Positions 26,801-38,037 of a DNA stretch of 64,000 bases are shown here, piece by piece; the stretch's first letter is position 1; each line of letters starts with the position of its first letter. The translations under genes were made by a program, and so were the position numbers. Source of the stretch: Hyparrhenia diplandra. Taxonomy: Eukaryota; Streptophyta; Magnoliopsida; Poales; Poaceae. Under the pieces are notes generated by a model. That model was not told where the DNA came from. It did not search any database and worked only from the letters and a program-made list of their open reading frames with translations. The DNA lies in assembly GCA_015847255.1 (NCBI GenBank), contig JADLZK010004599.1, positions 1 to 64,000 of the forward strand, given 5' to 3'.

Positions 26801-28013
26801 ATAATCTATTGGTTGCAGCTTCTACTTAGTGAGCATATGTACTCAATAATACTTACAGATGCAATGTCTCTTCTTTAGTCCAGCAACTGTAGTATTTTTT
26901 TTAAAAAAAAAATGCAGGAAGGGATGAATTTTTCAGGAGATGTTACCTTCCAAATGTTTGTATGCAAATCAACTTCATGTTTCCCAGACATGTCAATTGC
27001 ATCCACACTCAATACTAAACAATTAAGACCCAGAGACAGATATATCAAAATAATGAAAGCCTTTTCACAAAATACTTATGGGTGAATTACTGAACTTGAT
27101 CAATAACCGACCTTCACATGGCAAAAGAAGGAAATGACATATTGATATGAATTGGCAGAGTTTCTCCACGCTTCAGATCTACAGACATCTGCAGACAGTA
27201 TCAACTGGTGAAGGGTTCATGATACAGGTGTTGGGAAGAATAAGCTCAATGAAAAGAAATTGACTTTGCCATAATCTGATCAATGATAACTGCAGACAGT
27301 ATCAACTGGCAAAGCATTCATGATACAGATGTTGGGAAGGATAAGCTCAATGAAAACAAAATTACTTTGCCATAATCTCATCGATGATAATCAATAGAAA
27401 CTCCAATATCAGAAAACACATGGGTAGTTGAACAATGAAAGTGATTTATAATAATGATTCATATCAAATAAATGAATTGTCATCAGAACAATTCTTTGAT
27501 CAGGTTGCTGGTTGAAGCTTGAACACAGCCCCCAAAGTCCACCACAATTATCTCGAAAAAAAATGAAAGCATTTACTTTAGATAAGGCCCTATTTTCTAC
27601 AAACATATTCACAGTGCCTTGGAAAAAAACTAAAAAGATATTTGAAGGGAGAACAAAAGTCTGTGAATATTACATTGAAAAGTTGCATATAGCAGTGAAA
27701 CATGAAAATATAAGCAGTGACCAATCATACCTGATGCACGGTGTAGGTGGTAAGATAAAACTGCAGCTCATGCACGAACAGTGTAATCATTATAAGTAGC
27801 CCAAAATTGTCACTGCCAAGATATCGATGATGTGCAAATTAAAGACAAGCCTCGAAACAATATATACTTAAGCAAGAACCATTTGCAACAATCACAGAGC
27901 AACAGAGGGTCCCCGTAGATCATACCAACAGCACCAGAGTAAGTCTTCTTCAACAAGTGCTCCTCCGCATGTGGAAACGCATTGAGGCTCTTCAGAGACG
28001 GTATCCTCGCCAT
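23838..28013 (-). CDS. ERGIC/Erv41-like ER-Golgi cargo receptor; three one-base indels
   Basis: Eleven exons with GT-AG borders: 27926-28013, 27731-27812, 27112-27188, 26947-27014, 26483-26570, 25750-25866, 25553-25636, 24731-24877, 24295-24403, 24102-24221, 23838-23911. About 350 residues. Order: a short cytosolic N-terminus (PSLKSLNAFPHAEEHLLKKT, the ERGIC_N signature), a membrane segment, a lumenal COPII-coated ERV domain (SVDAIDMSGKHEVD, DVQRVAGNFHISVHG, SHVIHELSFGPKYPG), and a C-terminal membrane segment (RLCAVLGGTFAMTG) with the tail ending TRSVLR. Family members cycle in COPII/COPI vesicles and retrieve or export cargo. A His/Asp/Glu-rich stretch spans exons 5-6. Frame breaks: one T missing at 27803-27806 (exon 2), one T extra at 27123-27126 (exon 3), one A extra at 25797-25801 (exon 6). 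All splice phases agree once these are discounted, so the gene is either newly broken or misread. Confidence 0.88.
27189..27390. repeat. 101-bp tandem duplication inside an ERGIC-gene intron
   Basis: Two adjacent copies (27189-27289 and 27290-27390) begin CTGCAGACAGTATCAACTGG and differ at scattered sites. The left copy contains the exon-3 acceptor (CTGCAG before 27188), so the right copy carries a duplicated candidate 3' splice site about 100 bp upstream of the real one. Confidence 0.85.
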
Positions 28014-28640
28014 CTTTCAGCTGCCATAGAAGCCCAGGGGCGGATCCAGTAAACGGCATGGGTGTAAGCATGTACAGTCGATAATTTTGCAAAAGAATTG
28101 AAGTTCGTAGGCATAATTCGTGCGTATGCAGTTGTTATCAGATCAGATCCGAGCACGAATAGAATGTTAGGGTTTGGGTGCTCGGTTTCGCACAGCTGGA
28201 AGGGAAGACAAGGGGCGGGCGTACCTGGGGTGCTCGTCGCCCGCGAAAGGCTCGAGAAGACCTGGGCACCTGCGGGGGCGGCAGCTCCGGTCGCCCAGTC
28301 GTCGCCAAGAGAGAAGGGACCGAACGCGCGCTGGGGCTAATGGGGAACGAGATCGTCGGCAGTTGGCTTGGTAGCTGCCGAGAGCAGTCCCAACAACGTC
28401 CGCTCATATCGAACGACCACGCGCGGCTGTCTGTTTGGACCCTGCCACTCCCTCGGTCTCCTGCTCCGGCCCAAAACGTGCCCACGGCCCATTCAAACGC
28501 AGCTTCTAGAAGCCAACGAGCTGAGCCAATGTATTGACACAGAAAAACGGCGCCAAAACAAAGACTTGGGGGGCGGGGGAAATAGACCTCGACCAAGTCG
28601 TCGTCGTCGTCTGGATCTAAGGTCTGTCGATCTCCCCCCC
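28014..28640. promoter_or_regulatory. Shared upstream region between the ERGIC gene and a FAR1-like pseudogene
   Basis: The ERGIC start (minus) and the FAR1-like remains (plus) point away from each other across roughly 0.6 kb of GC-rich DNA (28190-28620) with CTC/TCC and GAGAAGG runs. Plus-strand open frames here (28178-28537, 28368-28841) are open mainly because of composition. No core promoter motif is convincing. Confidence 0.4.
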
Positions 28641-28837
28641 TTCTCCATCAGATTGCTTCTTCCCTGTTTCTATCATGAGATTGCTTCGAAATTTATCGAT
28701 CTTGTGTTGTATGCATGTCACCACTTATTTAGAAAGGAGAAGAAGTCATGCAAGCAGGTCGTCACGGTTAGCCTCCCCAAAATAGAATGTGCAATGCAGG
28801 AAGGAGAGAATGATACAGCACATCTTGAATCCAAGAA
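28640..28837 (+). pseudogene. Possible upstream exon of the FAR1-like pseudogene
   Basis: The frame ending KKSCKQVVTVSLPKIECAM... GENDTAHLESKK stops at a GTAAGT donor (28838). FAR1-related proteins often have an acidic leader of this kind before the first FAR1 domain, and the domain body resumes after the copia insertion at 35342. The phase does not close exactly (one or two G residues appear lost at the donor), so the link is inferred. Confidence 0.45.
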
Positions 28838-28918
28838 GTAAGTAGTGCAGATTCATAAATCAATTCATGGTTAAACAATCCAACATTCTAGCATGGTTAT
28901 CTACTACTATACATTCTT

Positions 28919-29396
28919 TGTTGGTCCCTACAATCAGCACCAAGGTGAGTAATCACCTCACCTCTGCCCTCCCTCAACTCCCCTACACCAGGGAAGAAGA
29001 TGAGCAGGAGCTCACTTCTCTGCCCCCTCAAACACACGCGCACACACACTTTCGGTTTACTGGCGTTGGTGACGGAGAGCGAAGATGGCTGGAGTCGGCG
29101 AGGCAAGTGAACTAAATTCTTGCATTGAAGTAGTGCCTACTTATACACAATCTACAAGTACTCTAGGTATGGCTGCTACAGCCCTAACCACTCCTAGCAC
29201 TATACATGAGGTCAGCCCACTACATGGCTGTCTCAAGGTACAAGCATGGTCTTGCCATGCCTCTTGATGGCTGTTGAGGCCATATCCATGGCTGTTCGAC
29301 CATCTTTTTCTGGCGAGGGAGAATAGTGATAAAGATTCTAATCCTAATCTTCCCTAATGCAGCCATCAATCACATAAGCAATGATTATGTCTTACA
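28919..29396 (-). repeat. LTR of copia element (3' LTR on the minus strand)
   Basis: 478 bp, from TGTTGGTCCCTACAATCAG to GATTATGTCTTACA, i.e. TG...CA ends on the plus strand. It is matched by 34758-35229 with many substitutions and small indels. The flanking pentamers (TTCTT before, ATCTT after the far LTR) agree at four of five bases, fitting an old 5-bp target duplication. It includes a CA-rich tract near 29032-29050. Confidence 0.9.
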
Positions 29397-29412
29397 ATAC
29401 TTCCCCTAATCC
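29397..29412 (-). promoter_or_regulatory. Polypurine tract of copia element
   Basis: The minus strand reads ATTAGGGGAAGTAT immediately before the 3' LTR. It is the expected purine-rich primer for plus-strand DNA synthesis, short but correctly placed. Confidence 0.7.
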
Positions 29413-32400
29413 TGGCATTTGCACACTCATCTCCTCCATGCCGTCGGCTTCCTCGGCTCACGGAACGAAGCCGCCCAAGCGACTTGGTGAGAATGTCGGT
29501 ATTTGTCGGCCCGGTTCGGCGAACTTTCGATGACCGGGCGCCGCCGTCGATGCAATCACGCCCAGAAGTGAAACTTGGCGTCGATGTGCTTGCCCGGTCG
29601 TGAAGGAGCGAGTTCTTGGCAATCGCGATGGCGAGCTTGTTGTCCACCATCGGTAGCCGGCGGACGGGCTTCTTCTCGGTCGGCTCGCCCAGCGGCCGGT
29701 AGCGGCCGGACCACCTGGCGCGCCACCGTGGTGGCTGCGGCGTATTCCGCCTCGCATGTCGGCAGCGCCCGCGGTCTTACGCCGGGGGGGCGGGCGATTG
29801 GCGCGCGCCGAGGAAGACCAGCACACGAGGTGCTCCGCCGGCCGTCGATGTCGCGCCATGTACGCATCATTGGCCGTGAGCTCGGGCTCACCCTCACGGT
29901 CTTTGGCGGGCGTCGCGGGAATGCCTTCAAGTTTGGCCGCCGCCCCCCAGGGAAGGCGATCCCCATCTCCGACGTCCCCGATGTACCGCGGCACCGCTTC
30001 ACGCCACCCGGTGATCTTCTCGGGGATCCTCCATGAACCTGCTCACGTAACCCACCGCGAACCCAATGTCGGGGCGGTATGAGTGAGCCACCGCAGCCCG
30101 CCGGCGATACTCCGGTTGGAGGCGTCGCATCCACCCTTCGCCGCCGTGCTCTTCTTGGAGCTCAATCTTGATCCTCTCCTCCATCCGGGTCGCGCCGCGG
30201 CTTGCAGGTGTCATGCACGTCGCGCTCAATGAGAACGTCACGCCAAATTCACAGGGCCCACATGTAGGTCCTCCAACAACCTTTAATAGTCACATATGGT
30301 AGTAAGGAAAAGTACTATTAACTATTCCAACCGGGATCCGTTACGAGGGTCATTGCAGTATTATCATCTTTTTGAAATCGAGAGAGTAAAGCGGAAGATT
30401 TATATTACCATCTTTTTATTCAAAACAAGTTTTTTACAATACTTATAAGTTTGAGTAGCGTTTTTCCAAATATTACACTGGCGACCCTGCCGACGGGTCT
30501 CTCTTCTCATCCTCGTCACTTTCTTCACGTACCGGTGCAAACATGACTGAGCAACTTCCGGGAGTACTCAACAAGACTTACCCGACTAAAAAAATAGGAA
30601 GACTCAGGAATCTTTGGTCTAATACGGGGATTCAATAAGGCTTGTAGCAAGAAGCAGGACTCTTTTGCGAAAAGCTTACTAATGGTAAATCCTTACTTTC
30701 AACATTTTAATCAATATAGTTTCTCACCATTCTGGTGATCGTACACTAGAGCACACACTTATATTCCGCTTATTCCATCTCTTCATTGTTTCATAATTTA
30801 AACTACGATGTAGGGAAACCAAGTCCCGTAAAGGGATTTCAAATTAACCCAGCTGGGGAGTTCTTTCCAACCATTGTTCTTGCATATATCCTTTCTTGGA
30901 TACTCAAAGCGGAAGTGAAATACCGTACACCTCAATCCGGGACTTTAACCCGCGAAGGTAACGAGTGATTCTCTCCAACTCTCCGTTCGATTTGACACCC
31001 CCAAGATCAGGCTTACGGTATGCGTCGACCAGGGTCGACTGTGATGGGATGACCTGCCACGTGCCATTGGTCCAACGACCTCGCCGGTGCGTTCCATAGT
31101 CTCGATCCACATATCCGTTTCAGTCCTTAATCGACTCCAAATACTACGGGACCATTCTCAATGGCGCGGTCTCAATTTCAACACCATATCCCAGTATGGT
31201 TTTTCTCATATCGATCCCCTTTCTCATCAAATGCTACTTCGGGCTATCATAAAGAACTCATCACATTTTGACTCAAAAAGTCTAACTAAATAAAAGCCAG
31301 CTAAAGCGTCTAGTATTTTAGCAAAACAGCGTTATCAAGGTAGATATTGAAATATTCAAGGAATGGTAATGCTTCAATTAGGTTGTACTCAACTCCTATC
31401 ACCTAATGCAAAGCATAAAGCAAAGGTGATATAAAGCTTTTAAAAACACAAGGAAGGTTTAAATGAACCGGGGCTTGCCTTGATCAGTGAAAGCCTTGTG
31501 CCGGATTCGATCTCGGAATTCGATGGAGCCATCTCAATGACTTGACCATCCACGATCTTCCGTTCACTATAAAGAAAGAATAGTGCGGGATCCTTCATAA
31601 AAACATGGGGTGCAAGGGTGCATAGAAATGCAACACAGTGGCTAATCATGGGCTTTGCGATCATGATGACATGTCGAGGTTTTAGTGGAAATAACACCAG
31701 GGTGCGTCGGCTCATCTTGAAACATGACGCCATCTCGCGTTGAAAGCCTCGAGTATCTACGCCGAGCCCCGGTGACGATCAGGTCATCCCGCCTACAGCG
31801 GCGATGGCTCTTCCTTCCCGTCGGAGTGTACAGGGCAATCTGGCCACCTCGCCAGCCATGGTGGCGTCAGCTTGGCGTTCCAATCTCAGTCCTGGGAGCT
31901 TTCCGCAGCGGAGAACCGTTTTCTGGTTGCTCCCTTCTTATGGTGAAGCCCGGCGTGACCAGACGGTCTCCTCCAGCTCCCGATTCAGGAACGCTGTTGC
32001 GTCGAGGTGGTGGACCTCGGCGCCGCCGCGGCGCGATAGCGCACCGACTCCGCCGCGAGGCCACTTGGTCGATCCTCTCCATCGGGCCTCGAGCGTGCCT
32101 TGTGTGATGGCGCCGGGGAAAACCGGAGATCTGGCTCGCTGCGGCCGGAGTGCGTTCTTGGCGCCCATCCTTCGACCATGGCGCCGCCCGGTTGGGTTCT
32201 GGTCGCAGCTCCGCCTCCTGCGTGGCTCCGTCTGCCGGTAGGGAGCGCCCGACTCGCATCCCAGCGGCATTAGTTCGGCGGAATCTCCTCCTCGGCCCGT
32301 CTGGCGTCGCGAGGGTCTGCAGCGTTGCTCGGCGGCGTGTCCCAGCTCGCCGGGACGACTCCTGCTCCCGGGAAAGAGCCGGAGATCGGCTGCGGCGGAC

Positions 32401-34742
32401 TTCGTCGAGCCGCGGAGGTCAGCCTCCTACGGCCGTGCTCGATCACCACGAAATTGCCCGCCTCCTCTGCTTCCCCTTTGTGGACCGTCGATTCCTCGTG
32501 GGCCTTCGGAGGAACACCATCTTGGTGCTTCTGTCTTCTGCTTGGTGAGCAGGGCTTGGTGTTCCGGACATGGCGGCGCGACCCGAGCGTCTTGCGGTAT
32601 GCCACATTCGGCTTGCGCCCGTGATAAGCTTCATGGGGGTCATCCTTCAACGCCTTTGTGGGAGCGATTGAGGGATGAACACCGCTGTGCTCACCGCCTC
32701 CCCCGAACTGTAGGCATCTTCTTAGCCTTGAGCATCAACCTCGCCATGCCGGCGATGGTGATTCGGATTCCACCACGGCCTGGATTACGCTGCGGCGTAT
32801 ACGACACGATCGGTGCCTAGCCACCTTCTTCTGCAGCGATGCAGCGGCGAATTCCACCGCCGTGAACTCGCCGCCGCGATCCGTCGGGCACTCGCGGCCC
32901 GCTTCCCCGTCCGCCTCGCCCGTGCGGAAAGCGGCGATCGCCTCGCCGCGTCGCTCTTGCTCATGGCGGCCGCACCCGCATGTAGCGGCTGTAGTCATCA
33001 GCAGCGGGAGGAAGTACCTCCTTCAGCCGTGCGTCGCCGGCGTGATTGGCGCAAAAGGTCCCCATGGACCAGCTCGAGCTTCGCGCGCGGAACCCGGCGC
33101 CTTTGGGAGCGGCGGCCTCCTGCGTTCCGGCCCGGCCGGGCATTTGTCGCCAGCTCGCCGGCGTGGGCGGTGTCGCGGCAAACCCACACCATCTTCTCCG
33201 GCCGACCCGAGCATCAAAGCTCGGTGTCCATAGCGCGGTGTGCGAGCGGGGCTCCTCCCGCTCTGCGCCGCCCGGGCCTGCCGGTGCTTTCGACCTTCGT
33301 CGAAGGTAGAGCCGATTAGGACATTTGCGCCTGCGCCAGCGATCGCGCTCCTATCCCGGATCCGCGGCACGCCACTCTTGATGAGGACCTCGGCTGCCGC
33401 GCTCGTCCAGTACCCCAAGGCGATGATGCTCGGCGATTGGGATGGGGGGATGTGGCGTCCGGGAGCGCCGCGCTCACCCGTTCTTGCACCTGAAGACCGC
33501 GGTGCCGCGCCACGGATGTCCACGGGAGCCGTCACCAAACTTCACGGTGCCGGTGTATTCTGCCGTCGAGCTCGGTGAGCCGGTGCGGACATGTGATTGC
33601 GGCACGGTCGGTACCACCACCTCGCTCCGCCTCGTTCCCTCCGCGCCAAGATGTACCTCGGCCTTTGGTTCGTCGAGGTGGGCCGGCTCCAGCGGGGTTT
33701 GGACTCTTACGCGCCGCCTCTGCTCCTCCTGCATAGCGTGCAGTAGGACGCCATGAGCGGCGCACTCGTCGTCGCTCTCCGCCGCGGAGTGTGCCTCCTC
33801 CTTCTTCTCCTCCTTCTTGCGCCACAGGCACTCCTTTGCCAGTGTCCCACCTTTGCCGCACTTTTGCGACAAGCGTTAGGATCATACGCCTTCTTCTTCT
33901 TCCCCCTGTGGCGGCTTCTTCTTGCCACCACACGCCGCTTGCGCCGGCGTTCGCCGCGGTGGAAGAGCCTTCGAGAGGCGCCGCTTCATGCGGCGTTCCA
34001 CTCTTTCCTCCGTGAGAGCAACACCGCTCTCGTCCTACGCTCCAGCGGCGTGTCAATCCGCCCCTCGACGGTCGGAGGCGCCCGGCGATGTCCTCGGCGA
34101 GACCTTGTCGAGGTCGGCGTCGTCTCGATGGTGGCGCCATGCGGTTGTACTTAGGCGGCGGCTTTCGGGCGGCTGCACACTACATCCCCTCCTCGCCCAT
34201 CGCCTTTCAAGCGCCGCCATCTGGCTCACCACCACCGGCGCGGCGCGCGAACTCCTCCACGCCCTCGCCGTGCGAACTTCATGTCCTCTCTCGAAGTCCT
34301 TCTTGCGGATTTCTTTGGCCGCTTGGCGATCAGCCAGATCCGGCCGGATGCGAGCGGCATGTCCCGCCTCGCCGCCGTCTCCTTACGCCCGATGGCCTCG
34401 TGGAAGTCCGACGGGCGTGGGCGAGGCGCGGGCGTCCATCGCTGGACCTCCTCATCCTCGGCGTCGGTGCCCTCGTCATGGCCACCCGGCTTAGCGCCTT
34501 GAGTCTCCACTTCATCAAGGCGCTCCACTCGCAGTAGTTGGTGCGGGTGGCTGCGGCCCGATCCACACTTGTCTGTCTCCCCGCCGCCGTCTTAACGATG
34601 ATCTCCCGGACCAATTTCTTGGCGAGCTGAGCCGCGCTGCTCAGGCTGCTCCTTCCCGCTCCTACACCGCCCACCGGAGCCCACGGACATCTTCACCGTC
34701 GACCATCGCTCGGCCGGCTGGGCGGGGGAGCGACGAGTGTGC
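29413..34742 (-). mobile_element. Internal region of a decayed Ty1-copia retrotransposon
   Basis: Read on the minus strand in the order gag, integrase, reverse transcriptase, RNase H, which is the copia order. Recognisable pieces: a CCHC-like region with GKKKKAYDPN and KVGHWQR words near 33800-33890; an integrase core with TDRGGEFTAVEFAA near 32860-32910; the integrase tail with YHGRKPNVA near 32600; an RT catalytic segment with DDLIVTGA near 31760; and RT end/RNase H with FAVGYVSRFMEDPREDH near 30040, CEAEYAAAT near 29750 and the end with DILTKSLGRL near 29480. Every domain is split by frameshifts and stops, so no functional protein can be made. The interior is unusually GC-rich. A non-copia segment interrupts it at about 30245-31700. 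Confidence 0.9.
30245..31700. mobile_element. Foreign insert within the copia element
   Basis: Copia homology on the minus strand stops inside RT near 31705 (after a segment reading MASCFKMS) and resumes near 30240. Between them lies about 1.45 kb of AT-richer DNA with no copia similarity and no long coding frame. Its right part (31440-31700) has words such as GGTTTTAGTGGAAATAACACC that look LTR-like, so a solo LTR or a truncated element is most likely. Exact ends and target duplication could not be fixed. Confidence 0.55.
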
Positions 34743-34755
34743 GGCTCCGATACCA
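34743..34755 (-). promoter_or_regulatory. Primer-binding site, initiator Met-tRNA type
   Basis: The minus strand reads TGGTATCGGAGCC two bases from the LTR edge. Plant copia elements typically carry TGGTATCAGAGC, complementary to the 3' end of initiator Met-tRNA. One mismatch. Confidence 0.85.
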
Positions 34756-34757
34756 CT

Positions 34758-35229
34758 TGTTGGTCCCTACAATCAGCACCAAGGTGAGTAATCACCTCAC
34801 CTCACGCCCTCCCTCAACTCCTACACCGGGGAAGAAGATGAGCGGGAGCTCACTTCTCTGCCCCCTCAAACACACGCACACACACACTCGGTTTAGTGCG
34901 TTGGCTGGCGAAGCTGGGGAGTCGAAAACTGAGGCAAGTGAACTAAATTCTTGCATTAGTAGTGCCTACTTATACCACGATCTACAAGTACTCTAGGTAT
35001 GGTACGCTACAGCCCCCTAACCACTCCTAGCACTATACATGAGGTCAGCCCACTACATGGTTGTCTCAAGGTACAAGCATGGTCTTGCCATGCCTCTTGA
35101 TGGCTGTTGAGGCCATATCCATGGCTGTTCAGCCATGCTTTACTCTGAGGAGAATAGTGATAAAGATTCTAATCCTAATCTTCCCTAATGCAGCCATCAA
35201 TCACGCAAACGGCCGGATTATGTCTTACA
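34758..35229 (-). repeat. LTR of copia element (5' LTR on the minus strand)
   Basis: 472 bp, TGTTGGTCCCTACAATCAG through GATTATGTCTTACA. Homologous along its length to 28919-29396. The divergence (substitutions plus many 1-4 base indels) points to an old insertion, or to sequence noise. It would supply the element's promoter on the minus strand. Confidence 0.9.
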
Positions 35230-35341
35230 ATCTTTATGTCCAAGATTTTCTATTATAGATGGATATCATCTTCTGTATTCTTTTAGTAACCTGTCAACTA
35301 CTAATAGTCTTATACCTATGTTATTTATCCTCTTTCAACAG

Positions 35342-36200
35342 AGAATGTGGTGCCTATTACGGTTTCCCATGTTGGTATGGGTGAGTCGGAAGAGGCTTGG
35401 ATGTTTTGGCTTACCTATGGAGGTAGTTCGGGTTTTGAGGTCGAGAAAAAAGATATACAAACAAAGGCAAGCGATGGCAATGTTACATCATGTAGATTTG
35501 TCTATGGAAACGAGGGTCGTCGATACCATGACAAAAGAGATCATTTAACAAAGTGCCCTCGAGCTCAAACTAGAACAGGTTTGGCCCACACCTTGCACTT
35601 GATGGCGTCGTAAAGAAAAATTTCAGATTTGCGGGCCTTTGAAATTGGCTGCCGATGATTTAGGAATTGGGCCAAAAGCTACACATGAGTTGGCTTGTGG
35701 CCAAGTTGGAGGACCACTCAATCTTAGCTACACGCTTAGTGATCACAAGAACTATCTTCGTACCAAGCGTGGCGAGATAGCATATGGACATGGCGGGGTA
35801 GCATGCTTAAATATTTTCAAGACAAAAATTGCTGAAAACCCATCATTCCAGGTATGCATTGCGAGATGGGTGTGACGAACAAATATCAAACATATTTTGG
35901 GTTGATACTAGAATGATTATGGACTATGCACATTTTGGTGATGTTGTTAGTTTTGACACCACTTTTAGAACAAACAAGGAGAGCAAACCTTTTGGGGTTT
36001 TTTGTTGGATTTAATCATTTTAGAGAAACCATAGTTTTTTTGGTGCTGTATGATGAAACATTTGAATCCTTCAAGTGGTTGTTCAGACATTTCTTAAAGC
36101 TCATAATGAAAACAACTAAAACATTTTTATCTTGATCAAGATCTTTGTAATGGGAAAGCGATTCTTGGAAGTGTTTCTTTGAAGCATGGCATGGATTAGG
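35342..36200 (+). pseudogene. FAR1/FHY3-like (MULE transposase-derived) pseudogene
   Basis: Follows a 3' splice acceptor (TTTCAACAG). Three frames together give a FAR1-related protein. It starts with a FAR1 DNA-binding region (NVVPITVSHVGMG, EAWMFWLTYGG, DHLTKCPRAQTRTG), then a linker (KAtHELA...LNLSYTLSDHKNYL), then the start of the MULE transposase domain (CDEQISNIFWVDTRMIMDYA, VVSFDTTFRTNKESKPFGVF, FNHFRETIVF, ETFESFKWLF). The last recognisable part is near 36135-36190. The rest of the transposase domain and the SWIM zinc finger are missing. Frameshifts and stops occur at about 35613, 35875, 36014 and 36135. FAR1 proteins are transposase-derived transcription factors in far-red light signalling; this copy is dead. 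It could equally be a broken MULE. Confidence 0.82.
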
Positions 36201-37189
36201 TTCCTCTACATGTAGCTTTTTTGATTGAATCCCCTATATGTAGCTTGGCGGGGAAGGGTTCTTCTACACATCAATTACACATCTAGTGTTGTGGGCATGG
36301 CGGGAAGGGTTCCTCTCCCATTCTTGCACAAAAGCTATCATGTAGCTTGGTCCTCGGATAGTGCTCAATCCTCGATGATGGGGCGAGCAACAATACCATG
36401 CGGTGTAGGAGTTACGGTGGCGAGGAAGATGGTGAAGACCGGCGGGCGGCCGGAGATTAATTTGGCGGAGCAACCGGCGGCGGCGGACAGGAATTTGGCG
36501 GCGGCGAGTGGCGGCGGCGGGACGAACGCGGATTGCTTATTTCACGGTGATTGGGCCGCACACCTATTGGGCGAGCATGAGAGGCGAGAAGGTCAAATAG
36601 CAAGCGAAGCTTTGTGGTCATCCGTCTAAGCGGGACGGCGATCGTTGTTCTGGCGCTCGGCAAAGCTACCAAAGCCAACTTAACGACGATCTTGTTCCAT
36701 GGAAGGAAGGGTGTGTTTAGATCCCTAAAAATTGTACGGTTTCCTTTGGCGGGCGAGCCAAGTGCCGCCAAGTGTATGCCTGGGTGGTTCCCTAAGGAAT
36801 ACCCAAGATTTGAGTGCAAACAATAAATTTGAGAAATATACATGTACTATACATGTATATTGTTATTTCTAAGTGGACCAAAGCCCACAATTGAGGCGGC
36901 AGTAGCGACCAAGGCCAGAATATTTGCTCCCATCGGCATCTCCCATTATTAACTAGTCAATATATGGTTCTAAAAAAAAAAAAGCGTCGCATGGTGGAGT
37001 TCCCTATAGTTTTTATGTCAAAAAATCTCTTAATTTTAGAGGCTAACGCTATGTTTAGAATCTGTATGGATTTGTTGTGACCATTATAAATTATGGTCCA
37101 TTATATTGTATATTTGCGTTGATTTTGTTATATGTTTGGCATACCCAACTAAAAATTTGGCTCCGCCCGATGTACGATAGTGAACGAAA
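36201..37189. other. Non-coding DNA after the FAR1-like pseudogene
   Basis: 36190-36345 has short local repeats (CTACATGTAGCTT/CTATATGTAGCTTGG, GGCGGGAAGGGTTC). The plus-strand frame 36225-36629 has no domain. 36420-36560 is GC-rich (GGCGG runs). Nothing else is supported. Confidence 0.4.
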
Positions 37190-37345
37190 AACATTGTAGC
37201 ACCTTTTCGTTTGTTTGTGGTAAATATTATCCTATCATGGGGTAACTAGGCCTCAAAAGAATCGATCTCTTAATGTACATCTAAATTATGCAATTAGTTA
37301 TTTTGTTTACCTACATTTTATATTCGGATAACATTGGTCTTTTGG
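37190..37345. mobile_element. MITE-like remnant, copy 2 of the three-copy family
   Basis: Shows the words CATTGTAGCACC, CTAGGCCTCAAAAGAATCG, GCAATTAGTTATTTTG and TTTACCTACATTTTAT in the same order as in 16445-16645 and 55925-56145. Non-coding. Confidence 0.5.
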
Positions 37346-38037
37346 TGCATTTAATACTTTGATGTAACGAGAATTTTGAAAAATTTGAAGAAAAAAGTTG
37401 AACAACTAAACACACTTTCGAAGAAGGAAAGGCAGGGGTTGGGGCGGAGACAGGTCACTGGTAGGTACACGAGGTCACAGCCACGAGGGACAAATTCCTG
37501 TGGTGTAAAGGTGTCCATAAGTAGTTTTATTAGGCCGGTCTCAGATTTGGATTCCAATTTGTCATTTCAAGATTGCAATGTCATATTAAAATGAAATAAT
37601 ATTAGGATGAAACACTCTCTTTTTAATGTAAAGTTTCATTCTAGAGTTTCATAGATATTTAATTTCATAGCTTAAAAATAGTTGGTAATCGTATCCGGAG
37701 GGTGTCATCTAGATGACAATCATTTCTTCTCTATCATCTTAAATACATTGTTATATCATCAATAAGAGCAAGGATAATGGAAATCGCGGAGTATGAGGGG
37801 CATGAGCTTGGAGCCACGTCACCACGGCGCTGCGGACAAAGAACGCTTGTATAATAAAATTACTCACGGTTGCCTATTCAATGCATGCTACCCACTTTTT
37901 GTCGAGACATTTCCTCACGGCTGCTCGCCCACGACGGAGTAAGTTATCGCTCGCCTTCATCTCTCTTCCGGCTAGGATTTTTTTGTGACATTAGATTGTT
38001 GACTAGGACCCCATAATAATTGCTCTAATGTCTACTA

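Noticed and set aside
29458..30134. Open frames of 150-190 codons on both strands
   Set aside because: Pieces and shadows of the copia RNase H region; real similarity is on the minus strand only and switches frames.
36225..36629. 134-codon plus-strand open frame after the FAR1-like remnant
   Set aside because: Not in frame with the FAR1 homology; made of local repeats and a GGC-rich tract without a domain.
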